Part shown: positions 1 through 7,992 of the stretch, in pieces
Layout: each line of letters starts with the position of its first letter
How positions within the stretch are numbered: position 1 is the stretch's first letter
Source: a virus
Reading direction: 5' to 3' (one strand)
Virus record (IMG/VR): IMGVR_UViG_3300036945_000814
Span: 43,026-107,025 of that record
Length of the DNA stretch: 64,000 bases
Notes under the pieces: generated by a model
Told to the model about the DNA's origin: nothing
The model's input: only the letters and a program-made list of their open reading frames with translations
Database searches by the model: none
Program-made: the position numbers and the translations under genes

Positions 1-2
1 CC

Positions 3-3000
3 GGTCCCGGCGGAGGCGGGCCGGGCGCGCGCACCGCGGACGAGCACAAGCAGCAGGCGGCGGCCACGGACGCTGTCGCCGACAAGCACGAGGCGGCCGG
101 AAACACCAAGCTGGCGACGGTGTACCGCACCGCCGCTGACGCATCACGCAAGGCAGCGGCCTCGGCCCCGGCGAAGCCCGGCGCGGCGCCTGCGGCGCAC
201 GATGACGACGTGTTCGCACCGATGGGATCGGCCACGAAGTCTCTGTCGGCGGTGTGGGATCGGTTGTCCGCGTGGCACCCGTCGCCCATGTGGGCGGGCG
301 AGGACATCGGCATGAGCTTCGGCCACCTTCTGAGCAAGGCGATGGGCGTCGAGCAGGCCGGGCACAAGTACATCAAGCGCACAGCCAAGGCCGGCGGCGG
401 GTACGACTACGTCTACGCCGACGAGCCCCACAGCAAGGAAACGCTCAAGGGTGCGCCCATCGGGTCGACCTTGACGGCGCTGCACAATGGATCGTCGGCG
501 ACGTACACGAAGAAGGGCAAGGACGACTGGCACGGCGCCACCGGCGGCCCGATCTCGTCGGGATGGTTCGTGGGCAAGCCCGGAATGCTCACGCACGGCC
601 CCGCACACCCCGAGCCCGTCCACGCGCCGGCGCCGGCGCCCGTCGCAGCTCCGCCGGCACCGAAGCCCACGGCCTCGAAGCCTGCCGGCAAGCCCGTGCA
701 GGGCAGCCTGTTTGACATGCTGACGGCGCCCGCCCCGGCGGCCGAGCGCCCCAACAACTTCGAGACGATGCCCGACAAGCCGGCGGCGTCACCGATGGCG
801 GAGGCCGTGAAGGAAGCCGAGAAGCAGCCGGCGACGTTCGAGGTGCAGGCCGCTGCGGCCATCGACGACGCGAACGCCGCCGACGACCGCGGCGACGAGG
901 CCGCCCACCGCGAAGCAAGCAAGCGCCTCGCCGAGATCCGATCTGCGGCCGCCGAGGCCGAAAAGCCCGCAGCGCCCGAGCGCGACCGCCCCAACAACTT
1001 CGTCACCATGCCGGATCCCGAGCCCGGCGAGGCCAAGCCGAAGGCGCCGTCGGCCGCCGAGAAGACGAAGCGCGAGAAGTTCGAGGAAGCCAAGGCCAAG
1101 GCCGGCGCAGCCTCACCGATGGCCGAAGCGACGAAGGAAGCCACCAAGCAGCCCGCCGACGTGAGCGGCGCGTGGAAGCTCACCTACGACGCGGAGGCGG
1201 AAGACGCGGAAGAGGCCAAGATCAGCGAGCGCCACGCGAAGTTTCTGGAGGACAAGAAGAAGGCCCTCGCCGTCGCCGAACGCGCTCAAAAGAGCGCGCA
1301 GCACAGCATCGACTACGACAAAGAGCACTTCAAGATGAAGCGCGACGGCGTGCCGTGGGCCGCGAAGCCGACGCAGCTCAAGTCGCTGCAACTGCGCACC
1401 GCAGAGCTGGCGCACGCCAAGATGGATCTTGAGTACTCCACGCAGCGTTTTGCAGGCGCCGCCAAAGAGCGAGCGGAGCAGCGCGCCACCCGCAAGGCCG
1501 CCGCGGAGCGCCATGTGCGTGAAGCCCCGGAGCGCACGAAGGTCGCAGCCGCGGCCCGCGAGCGCATCGCCGCCGAAGAGGCACGCCAGAAGGCGGCCCG
1601 GCTCGTGATGACCGAGTCGACGAAGACCTCCCGCCAGCGCGAGCGCGAGACGGGTGAGCACATCGCCGCTTCGGCAAAGGACCGCTCAGACGAACGTCGC
1701 ATGATCACGACGGGCGACCTTGGATCGATGACGTTCTCCGACGCGCACCGTCTCGTGAACAAGCGGAACGCGATGCCGGTCTACGGCGCCGACGAGTTCC
1801 AAGCCAAGGGCGCGAGCCCCGGCGCGGCCCACATGGGCCTCGCGCTGGCGAACCTCATCGCGCCGTCGCCGCCCGAGGACAGTGACGACGCCCGCCGCCG
1901 GTACCTTGAGGGCATCCGCCTCGTGCATGGCGTGCTGGACAGCGCGAACACCGTCGCCGACTACGCCGAGGCGCGCAAAGAGCTTGCGGCCATGCACAGC
2001 GGCGACAACGTCCCGAAGACGGAGATCCATTCAGCCGTCAAAAAGACGGCTGACGAAAAGGCGGCTGACGTCAGAAAATACCAAGCGGACTACCGCGCTT
2101 GGCAGTCCTCCCACAGCGGCACTCGCCCCGAGTCGCCGCAGGACTATCACGGCATCACCACCTACCCCGGAAACTACATCCGCGAGGTGTTGACGCCCCG
2201 TGTGAAGGCGCAAGATCCAGACCTTGAGGTCGGCTACGAGTACGTCGATTCTGGCGGCGCCGGTGAGCGTCTGTCGTTCTTCACCTATTCCAAGTCGAGG
2301 AAAGAGGCGATGCGCAAGACCATCGACGCCCTCGGCAAGAGGTTCGTCGATCATGTGGTCGGCGACGGGAAGGTCTGGAACGACGCGAAGGCCAAGGCGC
2401 AGGAAGCCGAAGACATGGGCCTTGCCGGGTGGGATCACCTCGACAAGACCGACGAGGAAAAGGCACGAGCGCGGGAAGCCACCAAAGCCGAGAAGGCGAA
2501 GCTGGCGGAGAACGAGAGTGGCAGCGGCAAGGAAACCAAGCTCCGCTGGCGCCGGTCGATCTCGAAAAAGCCCGCCGTGATCGGCGCCAAGGTCACGATC
2601 ACAGACTCGGACCCCGAGCGGTTCCGCAAGACCTTCAACTTCCGTGGCGAGCAGCCCGGCGAGGCCATCCCCGACGCCGAGCTGAATCACCACCGCAAGT
2701 ACGCCGAAATGGCGTTCCACGACCTCGCCGACGTGCTCGGCATCGAGCCCCGGCAGGTGTCGATGAACGGTCGGCTCGCGATGGCGTTTGCCGCGCGCGG
2801 CAAGGGCGGAGCGATGGCCCACTATGAGCCGGCGGAAAAGGTCATCAACGTCACCCGGTTCGCAGGTGCCGGTACCGTCGCCCACGAGTGGGGGCACTTC
2901 ATGGACAACATCGTCGCCGAGCTGCACCGAGGTGGGTCCACCAAGAGCGCCGTGTACGCATCCGCGGGTGAGGGCGAGGGGATGCCGGCGGAGCTTGCCG

Positions 3001-3593
3001 CGGCCTACGCGAAGTTCAACGCCGCGCTGAAAGAGCCGAACCCCAAGACGATCGAACGCTTGAAGAAGGATCACGCCGACCTCGACAAAGAGTACGAGGA
3101 CACGCGGAAAATGCTGAGAGAACACCCCGCGAACACGAGGGCCGACAAGACACCCGAGCAGCGCAAGGCCGACGTGGACAGCTACAACGTGATCGTCAAG
3201 AACCTTGGGCACATTTCCACGCAGCAAAAGCTCATCCAAAACTTCCTGCGCAACCCGACGTCGGACTACATGCACGACGCCATCGGCCGCGACGGCGGAA
3301 GGCGCGGCAAGTATTGGTCGAACCCGCAGGAGCTTTTCGCCCGCGCCTTTGAGAGTCATGTGCAGCACAAGCTCGAAAGCCAAGGCCGGCGCAACAGCTA
3401 CCTCGTCGACGGCGCTGTCGGCCCCGGCAGCCCCTACCCGCAGGACGATGAGCTGTCGAAGATCCACGGCGCGATCGGTGGCATCATCACGGCCATTCAC
3501 GGCGCCAAGCTCTTCGAGAAGGCCCTCAAGGCGCTATCGTCTGTCCCGCTGACGGCGCGGCGGCGCGGCCCCAAGCTCGTGATCGCCGCTTAG
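3..3593 (+). CDS. Polyvalent phage protein with LPD1-like metallopeptidase domain (5' partial)
   Basis: The reading frame is open from base 3, so the true start lies left of the window; a GTG at 120 is the first candidate start inside it. Residue numbers here count from that GTG. The product is a giant Ala/Lys/Glu-rich protein. It carries a GHKY module near residue 80, two PNNFxTMPD motifs near 210 and 290, long charged coiled-coil stretches, and a C-terminal region with the segment AMAHYEPAEKVINVTRFAGA followed by HEWGH at about 922-926. This matches the LPD1-type domain of phage polyvalent proteins and has a zinc-peptidase HExxH core. Such proteins are thought to travel in the virion and act in the host at entry. 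It is followed 37 bases later by another polyvalent gene. Substrate and packaging are inferred, not shown. Confidence 0.75.
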   Translation, partial: GPGGGGPGARTADEHKQQAAATDAVADKHEAAGNTKLATVYRTAADASRKAAASAPAKPGAAPAAHDDDVFAPMGSATKSLSAVWDRLSAWHPSPMWAGEDIGMSFGHLLSKAMGVEQAGHKYIKRTAKAGGGYDYVYADEPHSKETLKGAPIGSTLTALHNGSSATYTKKGKDDWHGATGGPISSGWFVGKPGMLTHGPAHPEPVHAPAPAPVAAPPAPKPTASKPAGKPVQGSLFDMLTAPAPAAERPNNFETMPDKPAASPMAEAVKEAEKQPATFEVQAAAAIDDANAADDRGDEAAHREASKRLAEIRSAAAEAEKPAAPERDRPNNFVTMPDPEPGEAKPKAPSAAEKTKREKFEEAKAKAGAASPMAEATKEATKQPADVSGAWKLTYDAEAEDAEEAKISERHAKFLEDKKKALAVAERAQKSAQHSIDYDKEHFKMKRDGVPWAAKPTQLKSLQLRTAELAHAKMDLEYSTQRFAGAAKERAEQRATRKAAAERHVREAPERTKVAAAARERIAAEEARQKAARLVMTESTKTSRQRERETGEHIAASAKDRSDERRMITTGDLGSMTFSDAHRLVNKRNAMPVYGADEFQAKGASPGAAHMGLALANLIAPSPPEDSDDARRRYLEGIRLVHGVLDSANTVADYAEARKELAAMHSGDNVPKTEIHSAVKKTADEKAADVRKYQADYRAWQSSHSGTRPESPQDYHGITTYPGNYIREVLTPRVKAQDPDLEVGYEYVDSGGAGERLSFFTYSKSRKEAMRKTIDALGKRFVDHVVGDGKVWNDAKAKAQEAEDMGLAGWDHLDKTDEEKARAREATKAEKAKLAENESGSGKETKLRWRRSISKKPAVIGAKVTITDSDPERFRKTFNFRGEQPGEAIPDAELNHHRKYAEMAFHDLADVLGIEPRQVSMNGRLAMAFAARGKGGAMAHYEPAEKVINVTRFAGAGTVAHEWGHFMDNIVAELHRGGSTKSAVYASAGEGEGMPAELAAAYAKFNAALKEPNPKTIERLKKDHADLDKEYEDTRKMLREHPANTRADKTPEQRKADVDSYNVIVKNLGHISTQQKLIQNFLRNPTSDYMHDAIGRDGGRRGKYWSNPQELFARAFESHVQHKLESQGRRNSYLVDGAVGPGSPYPQDDELSKIHGAIGGIITAIHGAKLFEKALKALSSVPLTARRRGPKLVIAA

Positions 3594-3595
3594 GC

Positions 3596-3632
3596 GTCTC
3601 ACGGTTGACACTACGAATGGAGCGCCTACAAT
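3596..3632 (+). promoter_or_regulatory. Early-type promoter P1, TTGACA-N16-TACAAT
   Basis: GTCTCA at 3596-3601, TTGACA at 3605-3610, a 16-base spacer, then TACAAT at 3627-3632. The arrangement matches three other promoters in the window (57075-57111 minus, 57268-57304, 63566-63602). An ATG at 3640 begins 7 bases after the -10, where transcription should start, so a transcript from here would be leaderless. Confidence 0.75.
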
Positions 3633-6600
3633 GGTTCGCATGACCACACACGACACCATCGAAGACGCTTCCTTCGGTTTGCTGCTCAAGGCCGACATCG
3701 ACGACGCCCTCGACGATCTCGAAAAGGCTTTCGGGTCGGAGCGGGCCGGCCACAAGTACAGCTCCCGCCGACGCAACGCGAAAGGCGAGTGGGAGTACGA
3801 GTACGCCACCGACAAGACGAAGGCGCACGCGCAAATGGCGTTCACCTTCGCCGCGGCGCACGGCACCCCCGAGCAGCAGGATCGCGCCCTCGACGTGCTC
3901 AAGCGCGTCGAGCCGGACAGGTGGCCCGACCACGTCCACGCGGCCAACGTCGCGCACGAGGCCGCGGTCATCCACGCGGCGAACGTCGCCCACGAAGCGG
4001 CCGCCCGACCCCTGCCACCATCGCCAGCGCACGAGCACAGCCCCCCGGCCGCCGCCGCGCCCCCTGCCGTCGTGAGGTTCACGCAGGGCGAGCCCAAGCC
4101 CGCCGTCGCCGCGGCCCGTGCGCTGGATGCCTCCCGTGCGAGCCTGATCCGCGCTGGCATCGGCCTGCGCGCCAACGCAGAAGAGAAGACCCCTATCGAG
4201 GCCGTGGCCGGCCGCGCGGCCGCGCTTCGCAGCTCCGCCTCGTCGCTTTTCAATGAGTCGATCCGCATGGGCATCGTGAACGACGACCCGCGCACCGCGC
4301 GGAAGTTCACGGCCGAGGAACATCGGGCGCTGGCCGCCGCGCACACCGCCCTCTTCGACGAGTTCCGCGAGCTGTACGCGCGCTCGATGACGATGCGCAT
4401 TCGCCCGCCCTCCGGCATGACCGCCGCCGACGCCGATGCGCTCCGCTCCCAGCTCGAACGCGACTTCAAGGGGCACGCCAAGCTCGCTCAAGCCCACAAC
4501 GACGCCGCCAACGCGGCGTCGGGCAAGCCCGCACCCGCGGCCGCTGTGCCGCTCGTGGTCGCGCCTGTGGCGACTTCGGTCGCTCCGGCGCTGGACGCCG
4601 GCCCGGTGCAGCTCATGGACGCCGCCGCCCGCCTCATCGCCGAGCGTGCGAGCGGCGCGCCGCCGGCGTTCAAGGCCGTCGACAACAACCGCGTCACCAT
4701 CGGTGGCGTCAAGATGATCGTGCAGGGTGGCTTCCTCGGCGACGCTCCCGCGCACCGCGCGTGGGCGGAGACGGCCGGCACGTTCTCGGCCGACGCGCAG
4801 CACTTCGACGGCGGCCGGGCCTACCGCGTCGCCACCGAGGCGGAGCGTGTGGCCGCCGTGGCGATGATCCCGCGTCTCCGCGGCTCCGTGAACGTCAACG
4901 CGCCCGCACCGGCCCCTGCCCCGGCGCCCGTCGTCGCCGAGCCCGTGCGCCCCGTCGACGACTTCACCGGCGCGTTCAGGGCGCTGAGTGACGGCAGCGG
5001 CGCCGAAGAGATCGTGACGCTCCCGTCGGGATCCAAGATCGGGCTGTCCTACGTCAGCGGACAGGCCAAGGCGCGCCCCGTCGGAGGCGGCATCGGCCGC
5101 AAATGGGATGCGACCGCGACGAAGCGCGCCCTCGCCGCCTTCGAGGCCAAGGTCGCCGCCCTCGGCCCCGCGTGGCACGCCGCCCACAACGCCATGTACG
5201 GCGTCGCCGCCGCCCCGACGCCGCTCGTGGTGGCGCCCGTGGAGACGGCCGCGCCGAAGCGCAAGCGCGCCAACAACTTCGAGACGATGCCCGACGGCGA
5301 CAGGCCCAACAACTTCGACACGATGCCCGAGGAGATCAAAGACCCGTCGCCGCGCGCCACAAAGATCCGAGAAAACCGCGAAGCTCGCGAAGCCGAAGCC
5401 GCGTTGGAAGCCGGAGCCGAGCGACTGACGGGCGAAGAACGCCACGCCGCCCTGACCCGCATGGGCCAACACTTGCACGAGGTGCAGGACTTCCGGGCCG
5501 GCAAAGACGACACGGGCATGAGCGGCGCCGACATGCTGACGTGGCGCCGATCGACCACCGCACCCCGCAAGGCCAGCGTCCTCCGCAAGTACCGCCGCCA
5601 GCTCGTCGAGAGTTTCGGCGACCTCTACTTCAAGGCCGGGCTGCACGAGAAGGAGCCGATCCCCAAGGGGCACGTTCCTGCCGTCGGCGAATGGACCGAG
5701 CGCGGCGGGCTCGTCATCAAGGCCGACGGCTACCTCGGGACGAAGTTCAACGCATGGAAGAACCTGCTCAAAGAGCACGGCTTTCGCTGGAATGGATCAC
5801 GCGGCGACGAAAGCGCCGACGGGATGCACGCAGAGAAGGCGGCGCTGCTCGACATCCCCGGCTTCATCGAGGCGGCGAACAAGATCGGGATCCATGTCGA
5901 GATCCCCGAGAAGCCCGAGGTCGCCCTCGATGCGCCAGCGGCGGCCAACGAGCCCGAGGCGCCCCTGCCCACGCCCGAGCGGCCGTCGGCGGATCGCCCG
6001 ACGACCACCGAGGACACGCAGCGGGTCATCAACGCCATTCGCGCCAAGCAGGGCCAGCGCGGCACCGTCGCCGTCACCGTGAAGCCCGACGGCAAGTTTG
6101 CTTTCTACGCCGTCGACTACCGCAAGACCGAGGTGCCCGGCTCGTTCAACCACATCATGTCGAACAAGAACGGGCAGATCACCGGGCTCATGGAGGTCGA
6201 CTCCAAGGACGCTTTCTCGCGCACCACCTACGACGCCGCCCTCGTGACCGAGGCGCTTGGCAAGCTCCGCGACGCCAACCCGACCTTCCATTTCTACATC
6301 GACCCGAAGGCCGCCGCCGCCATCGACAAGGCCGGCGCCGACAAGGCCGCAGCCGAGAAGCCGATCCCAGAAGTCGAGGCCCTGCTTGCCGACGGCTTCG
6401 CGCTCAAGCCCTACCAGAACGCGATGGTGCGGTTCCTCGACAGCAACGACGGCAACGCCATCGTCGGCGACGAAATGGGCCTTGGCAAGACGCTGCAATC
6501 GCTCGCGTGGGTGGCGAAGAACAACAAGAAGGCCATCGTCGTCGTCCCCAAGGTCGTGCGCCGCACTTGGATCGAAGAGGCGCACAAGTTTTTCCCCGGA

Positions 6601-7962
6601 CACTTCAACGCGAAAGAGCTGCGATCCAAGGATCTGCTCACGAAGAAGAAGGCCAAGGCCGGCAAGGCCGACGCCGGCGGCCTCTCGTTCATCGACGAGC
6701 TGATGGCAACCGACAGCCCGATGGATCTCACGGGCAAGAACCTCGTGACGGTCAACTACGAGTCGCTTGAGAAGTTCATGCCCTACCTCAAGGCCGCCGG
6801 GTTCGACACGATCATCGTCGACGAATCGCACCGCGCGAAGAACCCGAAGGCGAAGACGACGCAGGTGATCCAAGCCATCGCGAAGACGATGAAGCATCGC
6901 ATCCTCATGTCCGGCACCGCGGTCAAGAACGGCAAGGATGAGCTTTTCACGCAGCTCGAAATGGTGAAGCCCGGCCTGTGGGGCTCGGCGAAGGAGATCA
7001 AGTTTTCCACGCATGGCGCTGCGTGGAACAAGATGCGGGACCACTACCTCGCGCGATCCAAGAAGAACGTGCTCAAGGATCTCCCCGAGAAGACGACCAC
7101 GATCAGCCTGCTCTACGCCCCCGGCGCGCCGGACATCGGCAAGATGAAAGAGCCGACGCCGCCACCGGCGAACGCCACCGCGAAGCAGATTGCGGCCTAC
7201 GAAAAGGCCGCCGAAGAGTGGGAATCGTGGATGGAAGGGGCCGCCGACGGCGACGGCATCAACGAGGACATCGGCGATCTCATGGACGGCGGGTCGTCGA
7301 TCGGCGAGTACAGCCGCGTCCGCGGCCAGCTCGCGCTGGCGAAGGTCGACGGCACCGTCGACATGGTGCAGGAGATCCTTGATAGCTCCGACAGCAAGGT
7401 GCTCGTGTTCACCGAGTCGGTTGCCGCGGCGAAAGCCATCGCCGAAAAGCTCGGCAGCGAGGCGATCCTGCACTACGGGCAGCAGAGCGACGACAAGCGC
7501 GAAGACGCGAAGAAGGAGTTTCAGCGCGAGGGATCCCCCAAGCGCGTGTTCGTCTCGACCCGCCCGTCGCTGGCCGTCGGCGCCACGCTCACGGCCGCCG
7601 ACAAGGTCGTGTTCAACGACCTCCCGTGGACGGCCGCCGACGTGCGCCAAGCCGAGGACCGCGCGCACCGCGTGGGCCAGAAGAACGCCGTCAACGTCTA
7701 CTGGAACGTCGCCGAGGACAACAAGTTCGACGAGAACGTCTCCGCCATCCTCCGCCGGAAGTACGACCTCTCGAAGAAGATCAACGAGGGGCAGCAGCTT
7801 TCGCCCGAAGAAAAGGCGTGGATGAGCAAGCCCGTCACCATGCGCGAAGTCATGGATCGCATCAAGGGCAAGCCCTCCGGCCCGCCCGAGCCCAAGATCG
7901 AAAAGAGCGCCAAGGCGCAGCTCCGCGACATGACCCGCGCGCTGATCAAAGCGGCAAGCTAG
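3631..7962 (+). CDS. SNF2-family helicase fused to a polyvalent-type N-terminus
   Basis: This 1443-residue protein starts with a GHKY module, then Ala/Pro-rich linkers and two PNNFxTMP motifs near residues 546-566. The C-terminal third is a complete SF2/SNF2 ATPase: Walker A GDEMGLGKT near 947, DESH box near 1063, SGT motif III, and QAEDRAHRVGQ near 1345, the SNF2 motif VI. SNF2 proteins translocate on duplex DNA and remodel protein-DNA complexes, so a role in clearing or protecting injected DNA is plausible. Two starts compete: ATG 3631 with GGAG at 3619-3622 for read-through mRNA, and ATG 3640 for leaderless mRNA from P1. It sits between two other polyvalent-type genes. Confidence 0.85.
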   Translation: MVRMTTHDTIEDASFGLLLKADIDDALDDLEKAFGSERAGHKYSSRRRNAKGEWEYEYATDKTKAHAQMAFTFAAAHGTPEQQDRALDVLKRVEPDRWPDHVHAANVAHEAAVIHAANVAHEAAARPLPPSPAHEHSPPAAAAPPAVVRFTQGEPKPAVAAARALDASRASLIRAGIGLRANAEEKTPIEAVAGRAAALRSSASSLFNESIRMGIVNDDPRTARKFTAEEHRALAAAHTALFDEFRELYARSMTMRIRPPSGMTAADADALRSQLERDFKGHAKLAQAHNDAANAASGKPAPAAAVPLVVAPVATSVAPALDAGPVQLMDAAARLIAERASGAPPAFKAVDNNRVTIGGVKMIVQGGFLGDAPAHRAWAETAGTFSADAQHFDGGRAYRVATEAERVAAVAMIPRLRGSVNVNAPAPAPAPAPVVAEPVRPVDDFTGAFRALSDGSGAEEIVTLPSGSKIGLSYVSGQAKARPVGGGIGRKWDATATKRALAAFEAKVAALGPAWHAAHNAMYGVAAAPTPLVVAPVETAAPKRKRANNFETMPDGDRPNNFDTMPEEIKDPSPRATKIRENREAREAEAALEAGAERLTGEERHAALTRMGQHLHEVQDFRAGKDDTGMSGADMLTWRRSTTAPRKASVLRKYRRQLVESFGDLYFKAGLHEKEPIPKGHVPAVGEWTERGGLVIKADGYLGTKFNAWKNLLKEHGFRWNGSRGDESADGMHAEKAALLDIPGFIEAANKIGIHVEIPEKPEVALDAPAAANEPEAPLPTPERPSADRPTTTEDTQRVINAIRAKQGQRGTVAVTVKPDGKFAFYAVDYRKTEVPGSFNHIMSNKNGQITGLMEVDSKDAFSRTTYDAALVTEALGKLRDANPTFHFYIDPKAAAAIDKAGADKAAAEKPIPEVEALLADGFALKPYQNAMVRFLDSNDGNAIVGDEMGLGKTLQSLAWVAKNNKKAIVVVPKVVRRTWIEEAHKFFPGHFNAKELRSKDLLTKKKAKAGKADAGGLSFIDELMATDSPMDLTGKNLVTVNYESLEKFMPYLKAAGFDTIIVDESHRAKNPKAKTTQVIQAIAKTMKHRILMSGTAVKNGKDELFTQLEMVKPGLWGSAKEIKFSTHGAAWNKMRDHYLARSKKNVLKDLPEKTTTISLLYAPGAPDIGKMKEPTPPPANATAKQIAAYEKAAEEWESWMEGAADGDGINEDIGDLMDGGSSIGEYSRVRGQLALAKVDGTVDMVQEILDSSDSKVLVFTESVAAAKAIAEKLGSEAILHYGQQSDDKREDAKKEFQREGSPKRVFVSTRPSLAVGATLTAADKVVFNDLPWTAADVRQAEDRAHRVGQKNAVNVYWNVAEDNKFDENVSAILRRKYDLSKKINEGQQLSPEEKAWMSKPVTMREVMDRIKGKPSGPPEPKIEKSAKAQLRDMTRALIKAAS

Positions 7963-7992
7963 AGTAGATCCGTTCACCCCCGAGGACCGCCC

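Noticed and set aside
3526-5778. Long minus-strand frame of about 750 codons opposite the SNF2 gene, and similar frames at 5797-8244 and 31519-34029
   Set aside because: High GC keeps antisense frames open; they lack ribosome sites, have Arg/His/Val-skewed composition and lie opposite well-supported genes.
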